Below are positions 17,349 to 25,053 of a DNA stretch of 64,000 nucleotides, piece after piece. The stretch lies in assembly GCA_035538795.1 (NCBI GenBank), contig DATLJS010000011.1:124001-188000 (forward strand), given 5' to 3'. Numbering within the stretch: the stretch's first letter is position 1; every line of letters starts with the position of its first letter. The notes under the pieces are model-generated. The model made no database searches. It saw only the letters and a program-made list of their open reading frames with translations, and was not told the origin of the DNA. The stretch is from JAJZGK01 sp035538795 (GTDB lineage Bacteria > Pseudomonadota > Alphaproteobacteria > Rhodospirillales > Magnetospirillaceae). Position numbers and translations under genes: made by a program.

Positions 17349-18257
17349 ATGAATAAGGACCGCCCCGCCGTGACCTTGAACAGCATGACCGGATATGCCC
17401 GCTCGCAGAGCCAGGATTCCGTGGTTTCGTGGATTTGGGAACTGAAGACGGTTAATGGGCGCGGGTTGGAACTGCGTCTGCGTCTGCCGCCGGGCTACGA
17501 TTTTCTCGATCTTCCGGTGCGCGAGGCGGTGCAGAAAAGTCTGAAGCGCGGAAACGTCAACGTGACGCTGAACGTGGCCAGGCTGCAAAAAACCGCCGGC
17601 CTGACAGTCAACGAGGCTTTGCTCGAGCAATATGTCACTCTGGCGCAGACGTGGCAGGACAAGGGCGGTCTGGTTCCCGCCAGCATGGACGGCCTGCTGG
17701 CTTTGCGCGGCGTGCTGGAAAGCGGCGAGACGGAAGAGGCGCCGGCCGCCATCGAAGCGCGCGGCGCCGCCCTGAAGGATGGTCTGGCCCAGGCGCTGAA
17801 GGCCCTGACCCAGATGCGCGCGGCCGAAGGGACCCGGCTGAAAACCGTTCTGATCGGACAATTGGACGAGATCGCCGGTCTGGTGGATCAGGCCGAGGGC
17901 TGCGCGGCTCTTGATCCTGAGGCCATCAAGGAGCGTCTGCGCCAGCAGGTGCAGGCGCTGCTGGACGCCGTTCCCGCTCTTAGCGAAGAACGCTTGGCCC
18001 AGGAGGCCGCCCTGATCGCCGCCAAGGCGGACGTGCGCGAGGAGTTGGACCGTCTGCGCGCCCATCTGGCGGCGGCCCGCGAGATGCTGGCCTCGGGCGA
18101 GGCGGTGGGCCGCAAGCTGGACTTCCTGTGCCAGGAGTTCAACCGCGAGGCCAATACCCTGTGTTCCAAGGCCGGTGAAGTCGAGCTGACCCGCATCGGT
18201 CTGGACCTGAAGGCCGTCATCGAGCAATTCCGCGAGCAGGTGCAGAACATCGAATGA
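17349..18257 (+). CDS. yicC: YicC family endoribonuclease
   Basis: 302 residues with the conserved ends of the family: SMTGYAR near residue 13 and the C-terminal GRKLDFLCQEFNREANTLCSKA region near 250. E. coli YicC is reported as an RNase that affects small RNA stability; the central coiled coil is expected. The ATG at 17349 has little ribosome site; a GTG at 17370 with AGGA 10 bases upstream would give the shorter VTLNSMTGYAR start and is a real alternative. The stop overlaps gmk by four bases (ATGA), the usual yicC-gmk pairing. Confidence 0.93.
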   Translation: MNKDRPAVTLNSMTGYARSQSQDSVVSWIWELKTVNGRGLELRLRLPPGYDFLDLPVREAVQKSLKRGNVNVTLNVARLQKTAGLTVNEALLEQYVTLAQTWQDKGGLVPASMDGLLALRGVLESGETEEAPAAIEARGAALKDGLAQALKALTQMRAAEGTRLKTVLIGQLDEIAGLVDQAEGCAALDPEAIKERLRQQVQALLDAVPALSEERLAQEAALIAAKADVREELDRLRAHLAAAREMLASGEAVGRKLDFLCQEFNREANTLCSKAGEVELTRIGLDLKAVIEQFREQVQNIE

Positions 18258-18931
18258 GCGACCAAGCTACTCTTTCCGCCGCTTTTCCGGCGGTCCGCGC
18301 CCCCGGCGTTCGTCCCCGCGGCCTGCTGCTGGTTTTGTCCTCGCCTTCGGGAGCCGGCAAAAGCTCGATCTCGCGGGCCTTGATGGCGAAGAATTCCGAT
18401 ATCGTGCTGTCGGTGTCGGCCACCACCCGCGCGCCGCGTCCGGGCGAAGTGGACGGCCGCGACTATCATTTCATCGACAAGCCCCGTTTCGAAGAGATGG
18501 TCGCCAAGGGCGAGTTCCTGGAACATGCCCGTGTCTTCGACAATTACTACGGCACTCCCAAGCCGCCGGTGGAAGCCGCTCTGGCCGCGGGCAAGGACGT
18601 GCTGTTCGACGTGGATTGGCAGGGCACCCAGCAACTGGCGGCCAATGCCCGCGAGGATCTGGTCAGTATTTTCATTCTGCCACCCTCGCTGGCGGAACTG
18701 GAACGGCGCCTGCTGGGCCGCGGCCAGGACAGCGCCGAGGTGGTGGCCAAGCGCATGGCCAAGGCCGGCGACGAGATGAGCCACTTCCCGGAATATCAGT
18801 ATGTGGTGGTCAACACCGAATTAGAAGCCAGCGTCGCCGCCGTCGACACCATTCTGGCTGCCGAACGGCTGAAGCGCCACCGCCAGATCGGTTTGGCCGA
18901 TTTCGTCAACGCTCTGCGGGGCGAGGGCTGA
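18254..18931 (+). CDS. gmk: Guanylate kinase
   Basis: Phosphorylates GMP to GDP. The 225-residue product has the P-loop SSPSGAGKSS near residue 32, the GMP-binding stretch TTRAPRPGEVDGRDYHF near 57, and the lid region HARVFDNYYGTP. There is a short N-terminal extension of about 18 residues before the catalytic core. It is translationally coupled to yicC and followed 5 bases later by a CPBP membrane protease gene. Confidence 0.97.
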   Translation: MSDQATLSAAFPAVRAPGVRPRGLLLVLSSPSGAGKSSISRALMAKNSDIVLSVSATTRAPRPGEVDGRDYHFIDKPRFEEMVAKGEFLEHARVFDNYYGTPKPPVEAALAAGKDVLFDVDWQGTQQLAANAREDLVSIFILPPSLAELERRLLGRGQDSAEVVAKRMAKAGDEMSHFPEYQYVVVNTELEASVAAVDTILAAERLKRHRQIGLADFVNALRGEG

Positions 18932-18935
18932 GAGG

Positions 18936-19523
18936 GTGTGGTTCGCCGCCGTCTTCTTGCCGATGGTGGCGTCTCAGCTTCTGCGCCTGTCTCAAAAGGA
19001 TCCGGCCTTTTGGCTGGCCTGCGATTACGGCGGGCGGTTGCTGGCCCTGGCGGTCTTGGCCGTTCATCCGCAAGCCCGGAGAATCGCCTTTCGCCGCGAA
19101 AATCTGACGGCGCCGCTTGGGCTGGTGGCGGCCTGGATGGCGGGATTGATTTTCGTCGAGGTTTCGCTTTTGCCTTATCTCGGCCATGCCATCGACCGTC
19201 TGATCCCCGGCAGCAAGATCGGGCTGTATCCCGAGACGACCGGGATTCTGCATCTGGTCGATGCCGTTTTCGGGCTGGCCCTGGTGGCTTTTCACGAAGA
19301 GATCGTCTTTCGCCGCTGCGCCCGGGCCTTTTTTGGCGAAGGCGATGGCTTGGTGGTCAAAAGCGCTCTGCTGTTCGCCCTCTATCACTGGTGGACGGGG
19401 CTGGGGAACATGGCCGAGGCCGGAGTGTTCGGCATTCTGGCCATGCTGGCTTATCGCCGTTGCGGCGGCCTGTGGCCGGTGGTCGTGGCTCATTATCTGA
19501 TCGATGCGATCACTTTCTTCTGA
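18936..19523 (+). CDS. CPBP family intramembrane metalloprotease
   Basis: 195 residues with five or six hydrophobic segments. The CPBP (CAAX protease/bacteriocin-processing) motifs are all seen: EEIVFR (EExxxR) near residue 114, FALYHWW (FxxxH) near 138 and HYLID (HxxxD/N) near 188. These are the predicted metal-binding residues of a membrane endopeptidase of the Abi group; the substrate is unknown. It starts with GTG, five bases after gmk, using a GAGGG eight bases upstream inside the gmk end. Confidence 0.85.
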   Translation: MWFAAVFLPMVASQLLRLSQKDPAFWLACDYGGRLLALAVLAVHPQARRIAFRRENLTAPLGLVAAWMAGLIFVEVSLLPYLGHAIDRLIPGSKIGLYPETTGILHLVDAVFGLALVAFHEEIVFRRCARAFFGEGDGLVVKSALLFALYHWWTGLGNMAEAGVFGILAMLAYRRCGGLWPVVVAHYLIDAITFF

Positions 19524-19544
19524 GCCACGACGCCGGGTTTTCAG

Positions 19545-20294
19545 CTATTGAACGATCTTCCACGAGCCGTCGGGCTGACGGCAGGCGGTGCCGTAAGCCT
19601 GTTCCTGCTTGCCGCCGACATTGACGGTCTGCTGGAATTCGCGGCAATAGGCGCCGTTGGCGTCGGTGCCGTCGCGCACCGGCACGATGGTGCCGGAATG
19701 GCCGCTTTGCGGATTGTTCCAGCTGATGGCTTGGCCGATAGGGGCCTGATAGGCGTTCTGTGCTGCCTGCTGGGCGGCCAGCGCGTCGGCGCGGTCCAGG
19801 CTTTGCCCCACCTCATGGCCGACGAAAGCGCCGAGCAGCGTGCCGATGGCGATGGCCGCCACGTTGCCGGATCCCTTGCCGATCTGCGCCCCGGCGATGG
19901 CTCCGGCGGCGCCGCCGATGATGGTGCCGCCGGTGGTTTTGTCGATGCCGACGCTGGGGGCGGGAGCTGGAGCGGGCGCCACCACATAGCCGGGCGGCGG
20001 CGGAGCCTGCTGCACGTAGACCGGCGGTTCGGGATAGGGATAGATGGGAGCCGGATAGAAATACCAGGCGTCGCCGATCACCCACCACCAGCCTTCGCGG
20101 CCATCACGGAACGCGCGGATCCAATGGCCTTCATGCCAATGCTCGCGATGGTGGAAATATTCGGGATGCGGGCCGGGCGGCGGTCCGTCCCAGCCGGGGC
20201 CGGGATGGTGATGCGGTCCCCAGTCGTCGGCTTGGGCCGACAGCGGCAGCGTCGCCAGGGCCAACAGGGTGACGGCAAGGATGGGTTTTTTCAT
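19545..20294 (-). CDS. Glycine-zipper / 17-kDa surface antigen family exported protein
   Basis: 249 residues. A signal peptide ends AQA-DD (near residue 22, no lipobox Cys). A His/Pro-rich segment follows (HHHPGPGWDGPPPGPHP), then a Trp/Tyr-rich region, a Pro/Ala linker, a glycine-zipper helix pair (TTGGTIIGGAAGAIAGAQIG and IAIGTLLGAFVGHEVG, about 145-185) and a C-terminal domain YCREFQQTVNVGG...ACRQPDGSWKIV typical of the rickettsial 17-kDa antigen family. It is predicted to be an envelope protein of unknown role. The upstream in-frame ATG at 20378 would place a charged tail before the signal peptide and is rejected. Confidence 0.82.
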   Translation of the reverse strand: MKKPILAVTLLALATLPLSAQADDWGPHHHPGPGWDGPPPGPHPEYFHHREHWHEGHWIRAFRDGREGWWWVIGDAWYFYPAPIYPYPEPPVYVQQAPPPPGYVVAPAPAPAPSVGIDKTTGGTIIGGAAGAIAGAQIGKGSGNVAAIAIGTLLGAFVGHEVGQSLDRADALAAQQAAQNAYQAPIGQAISWNNPQSGHSGTIVPVRDGTDANGAYCREFQQTVNVGGKQEQAYGTACRQPDGSWKIVQ

Positions 20295-20380
20295 GACGGC
20301 GGTCTTCTGACGGTTTCGTTGTTCGACGCCCGGCGGAAATATGAAGCCTGAAAGGCGGCTCCGCCAGTCCTCTTTCATTG

Positions 20381-20415
20381 TTACGCCGGGACAGACCAGA
20401 TATTACGCCGGTCTG
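20381..20415. promoter_or_regulatory. Repeats between the surface antigen and MFS genes
   Basis: TTACGCCGG is repeated at 20381-20389 and 20403-20411 (22 bases apart). CAGACC (20392-20397) faces GGTCTG (20410-20415). The two divergent genes have their promoters here, so a regulator site is possible. No regulator gene is adjacent. Confidence 0.35.
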
Positions 20416-20501
20416 CGGCGAAATTATGACTGAAGGCGCATGGCTGCCCTGACGCGGCTTTGGGGTAGTCGAAAGAGGTCTGATGTCCTATATCAGCGGC
20501 C

Positions 20502-21893
20502 ATGAACCGCAATTACCGCACCATTGCCCTGATCATCGCCAGCGCCATGTTCATGGAGCAATTGGACGCCACGGTGCTGGCCACCGCCTTGCCGACCATG
20601 GCCCGGGATTTCGGGGTAACGGCCCCGCATATGAGCGTGGCCCTGACCTCCTATCTTCTCAGTCTGGCCATCTTCATTCCCGCCAGCGGCTGGGTGGCGG
20701 ACCGTTATGGCGCGCGGACGGTGTTCGGTTCCGCCATTCTGGTCTTCACCGCCGGCTCGGTCCTGTGCGCCCAGGCTCCCAGCTTGTCCTGGCTGGTGGC
20801 GGCCCGGCTGCTGCAAGGCTTGGGCGGAGCCATGATGATGCCGGTGGGGCGCCTGGTCCTGTTGCGCAGCGTGCGGCGCGAGGACATGGTTTCGGCCATG
20901 TCCTGGCTGCTGGTGCCGGCCATGATGGGGCCGGTGGTCGGACCTCCCTTGGGCGGGGTTATCGTCACCTATCTGGACTGGCGTTGGATATTCTACATCA
21001 ATCTGCCCATCGGCTTGCTGGGCATGGCGCTGACCGCGCGTTACATCGCCAACATCAAAGGCGACGACCGCACGCCGCTGGATGTGGCGGGATTGCTTTT
21101 GTCCGGGGTGTCGCTGGGGTGCCTGTTCTTCGGGCTTGAACTGATCAGCCGCGACAGCTCGGGCGCCTTGACGCTGGCGCTGCTGGCCGTGGGACTGGTG
21201 GCGGGCGGTTTCTATATCCGCCATGCTGCCCGCCATAAAGCGCCGATTTTGCAGCTTTCGCTGATGAAGGTGCAAAGTTTCCGCTTGTCGGTGATCGCGG
21301 GCTCGTTGACGCGCATCACCCAGGGCGCCCATCCCTTCCTGCTGCCGTTGATGCTGCAACTCGGTTTCGGGCTGTCCCCGGCTCAAAGCGGCAGCATCGT
21401 GCTGGCCACGGCTTTGGGGTCGGTGCTGATGAAGGCGTTCGCGCCGGCCTTGCTGCGCCGATACGGTTTCCGCCGCAGTCTGATGGTCAACGGACTGATC
21501 TCCAGCGGCGGCTATGCCCTGTGCGCCGCTTTCAGGCCCGATTGGAGCTTTCTGGTGATTTTCGGCATCCTGGTGGCCTGCGGCTTTTTCATGTCGTTCC
21601 AGTTCACCGGCTACAACACGGTGGCTTACGCCGAGATCGAAAGCCCGCAGATGAGCGCGGCCACCAGTTTCTACACCACCTTTCAGCAACTGATGTTGTC
21701 CACCGGTATCTGCGTGGCGGCTTTGTCGCTGCATCTGTCCATGGCGATGTTCGGGCACGTCCATCCCACCTTGGCCGATTTCTCGTCGGCCTTTCTGATG
21801 GTGACGGCGATTTCGGCGGCGGCTCTGGTCTGGAACCGGCAGTTCGATCCCGCCGTGGGAACCGACATCAGCGGGCACGCGCTGGAAGATTAA
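20502..21893 (+). CDS. MFS transporter, DHA2-like (EmrB/QacA type)
   Basis: 463 residues, predicted 12-14 membrane helices. The N-terminal half has the drug/proton antiporter motifs LDATVLATALPTMARDF (motif D1-like, residues 20-36), GWVADRYGAR (motif A, near 63) and the antiporter motif C GPVVGPPLGG near 145. It likely exports small toxic compounds by proton antiport; substrate unknown. No HlyD-type adaptor gene is next to it. The 3' end overlaps the convergent rsmA stop by four bases. The ribosome site before the ATG is weak, while AGAGG stands before an out-of-frame ATG at 20483. Confidence 0.9.
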   Translation: MNRNYRTIALIIASAMFMEQLDATVLATALPTMARDFGVTAPHMSVALTSYLLSLAIFIPASGWVADRYGARTVFGSAILVFTAGSVLCAQAPSLSWLVAARLLQGLGGAMMMPVGRLVLLRSVRREDMVSAMSWLLVPAMMGPVVGPPLGGVIVTYLDWRWIFYINLPIGLLGMALTARYIANIKGDDRTPLDVAGLLLSGVSLGCLFFGLELISRDSSGALTLALLAVGLVAGGFYIRHAARHKAPILQLSLMKVQSFRLSVIAGSLTRITQGAHPFLLPLMLQLGFGLSPAQSGSIVLATALGSVLMKAFAPALLRRYGFRRSLMVNGLISSGGYALCAAFRPDWSFLVIFGILVACGFFMSFQFTGYNTVAYAEIESPQMSAATSFYTTFQQLMLSTGICVAALSLHLSMAMFGHVHPTLADFSSAFLMVTAISAAALVWNRQFDPAVGTDISGHALED

Positions 21894-22717
21894 GCCCGCG
21901 CGTCCAGGGCGCGGGCCAGGGCGCAGAAACCTTCCACCGGCACTTCCTCGGCCCGCATGGTCGGGATCAGTCCGGCAGCCTGCAGCAAAGCCTCGGCGTC
22001 GCCCAGACTTTTCAGGCTTGAGCGCAGCATCTTGCGGCGTTGGCCGAAGGCGGCGGCAGTAACCTTCTCCAACGTTTCCATGCGGCAGGGCGCCAAAGGC
22101 TCGGCTCTGGGCTCCAGATACACGACGGTGCTGGCCACTTTCGGCGGCGGCGTGAAGGCCTCGCGGGCCACGTTGAACAGCGGCCGCACATGGCAGCGCC
22201 ATTGGGTGATGACGGACAGGCGCCCGTAGTCCGGGCTTTTCGGCGCGGCGGCCAGACGGTCCACCACTTCCTTCTGGAACATCAGGGTCAGGCTGGCGAA
22301 GCATTCGGCCCGGCGCAGCCAGTTGATCAGCAGCACCGTCGAGATGTTGTAGGGCAAATTGGCGACGATGCGGCGGGGAGCCTCGCCCAGGTCGGCGGCG
22401 TCGATGTCCAGGGCGTCGCCGGCGATGATCTCCAGACGGCCGGGATAAGCGGCGGCGATTTCGTTTTGAATGGCGATGGCGCGATCGTCGCGCTCGATGG
22501 CGATGACGCGGCGGGCGCCGTTGTCCAGCAGGGCGCGGGTCAAGCCGCCGGGGCCGGGGCCGATTTCGATCACGCTTCCCTGGGAAATGTCGCCGGCTCC
22601 GCGGGCGATGCGGCCCGTCAGATTGAGATCGAACAGGAAATGTTGGCCCAAGGATTTGCGGGCGGCCAGTCCGTGAGCGGCGATCACCTCGCGCAAGGGA
22701 GGAAGCGGGTCAGACAT
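21890..22717 (-). CDS. rsmA: 16S rRNA (adenine1518/1519-N6)-dimethyltransferase
   Basis: Dimethylates two adjacent adenines of the 3' hairpin of 16S rRNA; loss gives kasugamycin resistance. The 275-residue product has motif I VIEIGPGPGGLTRALL near residue 46 and the catalytic NLPYNIST near 117. The start overlaps the pdxA end by eight bases. surA-pdxA-rsmA is the same order as in E. coli, and here it continues from lptF and lptD. Confidence 0.97.
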   Translation of the reverse strand: MSDPLPPLREVIAAHGLAARKSLGQHFLFDLNLTGRIARGAGDISQGSVIEIGPGPGGLTRALLDNGARRVIAIERDDRAIAIQNEIAAAYPGRLEIIAGDALDIDAADLGEAPRRIVANLPYNISTVLLINWLRRAECFASLTLMFQKEVVDRLAAAPKSPDYGRLSVITQWRCHVRPLFNVAREAFTPPPKVASTVVYLEPRAEPLAPCRMETLEKVTAAAFGQRRKMLRSSLKSLGDAEALLQAAGLIPTMRAEEVPVEGFCALARALDARA

Positions 22718-23744
22718 TGGGGGCTTGAGCCATTCTCATGGAGGCCATTTGGGCGGCCATCTTCAGGGCGGCGATCAGGCTGCCGGGGTTGGCCTTGCCG
22801 CTGCCGGCCAGGTCCAAGGCGGTGCCGTGATCGGGCGAGGTGCGGATAAAGGGCAGACCCAGGGTAATGTTCACCCCGCCATCGAAATCGATGGTCTTGA
22901 TGGGGATCAGCGCCTGATCGTGATACATGCACAGAGCGGCGTCGTAGCCGGCCCGCGCGCGGGCATGGAACATGGTGTCGCCGGGCAAGGGGCCAAAGGC
23001 GTCGATGCCCTCGGCGCGCAAGGCGGCGACGGCGGGGGCGACGATGTCGCTGTCTTCCGTTCCCATGGCTCCGCCTTCGCCGGCATGGGGATTGAGGCCG
23101 GAAACGGCCAGACGCGGATGTGCAATGCCGAAGTCGCGGCGCAGGGACTCGGCCGTGATGCGGCCCTGGGCGACGATCTCTTCACTGGTCAGCGATGCGA
23201 TGGCGTCCTTCAAAGACAGATGGATGGTTACCGGCACCACCCGCAATTGCGGGCAGGCAAGCATCATCACCACGCGGGGCACGCCCGCCAGCTCCGCCAG
23301 GAATTCGGTATGGCCGGGAAAGCGGAAGCCGGCGTCGTACAGCGCCTTTTTATGGATGGGGTTGGTCACCACGGCGGCGGCCCGTCCTTCGACGGTCAGG
23401 CGCACGGCCTCCTCAATGGCGGCGACGACGCTTTTACCGTTGTCCGGATTCAAGCATCCGGGGATGGCGGATGCCGGCAGGGGACGATGCAAGACCGGCA
23501 AGGCATGGGGGAAGAGGGCGGCGGCCTCTTCCGGTTCGGCGATGGTCCGGACCGGAACGGCCAGTTCCATCCGCTGGGCTAAAGCCGCCAGCCGCCCGGC
23601 GTCATCGATAACGAAAAAAGGCGGCAGACCGCCGGTTTCCCGGCGGGTCCAGGCGGCCAGGGCGATGTCGCCGCCGATGCCGGCGGGTTCGCCCATAGTC
23701 AGGGCTACTGGATTTCCGGGATGCGGAGCGGGCATGCCCATCAC
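22710..23744 (-). CDS. pdxA: 4-hydroxythreonine-4-phosphate dehydrogenase
   Basis: NAD-dependent step of pyridoxal phosphate synthesis by the DXP-dependent route. The 344-residue product has GEPAGIGGDIA near residue 18, the metal-binding His residues in FPGHTEF (~140), SGLNPHAGEGGAMGTED (~220) and MYHDQALIPIKTIDF (~275), and SPDHGTALDLAGSGKANPGS near the end. The first ATG follows the surA stop by five bases; MGMPAP or MPAPHP starts a few codons later are equally possible. Part of the five-gene lptF-lptD-surA-pdxA-rsmA unit. Confidence 0.97.
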   Translation of the reverse strand: MMGMPAPHPGNPVALTMGEPAGIGGDIALAAWTRRETGGLPPFFVIDDAGRLAALAQRMELAVPVRTIAEPEEAAALFPHALPVLHRPLPASAIPGCLNPDNGKSVVAAIEEAVRLTVEGRAAAVVTNPIHKKALYDAGFRFPGHTEFLAELAGVPRVVMMLACPQLRVVPVTIHLSLKDAIASLTSEEIVAQGRITAESLRRDFGIAHPRLAVSGLNPHAGEGGAMGTEDSDIVAPAVAALRAEGIDAFGPLPGDTMFHARARAGYDAALCMYHDQALIPIKTIDFDGGVNITLGLPFIRTSPDHGTALDLAGSGKANPGSLIAALKMAAQMASMRMAQAPNV

Positions 23745-23749
23745 TCGGC

Positions 23750-25051
23750 TCAGATACGGAACTCGACGAAAGCCGAGCGGCGAATGTCGCGCATATAGCG
23801 TCGGGCCAGAACCTCCAGACGCTCATCCTCCAGGCGCTGACGGACTTCGTCGCGGGACGGCAAGCCGCTGGGATCGGGATCATTGCGGCCGCAGATCACA
23901 TAAAACCGCTTGCCGTCGGCCATGCTGAGCGGCTGGCTGAGCTGCGCCATCGGCAGATTGTCCAGCAGGGTCAGAACTTCCCTGGGAATTTCTGACGGGC
24001 GGGCTTTGCCGGGATGCACCCAATCGGCTGAAGGGATGGCTTTCAGAGCCCTGGGGAAATCGTCGCAGCTTTTGAGGCCGTTGGTGGCTTCGCGCAGGCG
24101 TCGGACCTGATCGTCGCGCTCGGCGGCGGTGGCGCTGGGCAAGGTCGTCAGGTTGACGATGGAAAGGTCGAAGGTCGGTTCGGATTTCTGCTGCCCGACG
24201 ATGCGCTTGTCCCGCAGCAGCAGGATGTGGATGCCGTCGATGGAATGGATGGGCTGCGAAGCCGTGCCGGGCGTCAGGGTGCCCAGGGTGGACATCAGGT
24301 CATCGTCCAGCATGCCTTCCGACACCCAGCCCAAATCGCCGCCCGAGGCGCCGCCGGTTTGGCTGAACTGGCGGGCCAAAGCCGAAAAGGGCGCGCCTTG
24401 ACGCAATTGGTCGATCAGACGGTTGGCCAAGGCCTCGACCTCGGCCTGATGAGCGGGATTGTCGATGGGCAAATAAATATCGGCGGCCAGATATTCCGGC
24501 TTGCCCAGGTTTTCGCGCAAGGTTTGCAGGCGGGTGTCGATCTCTTCCTCGCCGATCTTGATCTCGGGCATTAACTCGCGGCGCACGGTGCGAGCCCAGG
24601 CGATTTCGGCCTTGATCTGCTGGCGCAGGGTATCGGGATCGATGCCTTTGCCCTTCAGCAAGGTGTCCATGGCGCCGGCAGGCATGTTGTTCTGGCGCTC
24701 GATATTGGCCACGCCGTTGTTGATTTCGCCGCTCACCACGTTGATGTGCTTGTGCTCGGCCTCTTGAAGCTCCAGCCGTTCGTCGATCAGCTTGCGCAGC
24801 ACCTGGCCGCCGACGCGGCTGCGATTTTCCACCGTATCGGGAAGGCTGGAGGACAGCAGCACCATCTTGATGCGCATTTCCAGGTCGCGAATGGAGATAG
24901 CGTCCTCGTTGACCACGGCGGCGACGCGCTCGGACGACTGCTGGGCGGCTGCCGGCGGAGAGAACGCCAGCATGCAGGCAATCGGAGTGGCTAGGGCCAA
25001 GCCGATGGTGGCGCGGATCATGAGGGAAGGGGTGGCGTTTCGCTTGGTCAT
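23750..25051 (-). CDS. surA: SurA-like periplasmic peptidyl-prolyl isomerase/chaperone
   Basis: 433 residues with a signal peptide (cleavage after PPAAA-Q near residue 36), a SurA N-terminal chaperone domain (VAAVVNEDAISIRDLEMRIKM, 42-170) and a parvulin domain (about 205-300; FSALARQFSQTGGASGGDLGWVSEG). A second, less conserved isomerase-like region occupies about 310-420. It chaperones outer-membrane proteins, including LptD. The start is taken at MTKRN because it lies two bases after the lptD stop and gives the signal peptide; the frame extends further but over lptD. Confidence 0.93.
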   Translation of the reverse strand: MTKRNATPSLMIRATIGLALATPIACMLAFSPPAAAQQSSERVAAVVNEDAISIRDLEMRIKMVLLSSSLPDTVENRSRVGGQVLRKLIDERLELQEAEHKHINVVSGEINNGVANIERQNNMPAGAMDTLLKGKGIDPDTLRQQIKAEIAWARTVRRELMPEIKIGEEEIDTRLQTLRENLGKPEYLAADIYLPIDNPAHQAEVEALANRLIDQLRQGAPFSALARQFSQTGGASGGDLGWVSEGMLDDDLMSTLGTLTPGTASQPIHSIDGIHILLLRDKRIVGQQKSEPTFDLSIVNLTTLPSATAAERDDQVRRLREATNGLKSCDDFPRALKAIPSADWVHPGKARPSEIPREVLTLLDNLPMAQLSQPLSMADGKRFYVICGRNDPDPSGLPSRDEVRQRLEDERLEVLARRYMRDIRRSAFVEFRI

Positions 25052-25053
25052 GG

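Noticed and set aside
20483..21139. Alternative ORF at the MFS start with a better ribosome site (AGAGG)
   Set aside because: Its product is a frame-shifted shadow of the transporter; only a short leader peptide role could be imagined, without evidence.
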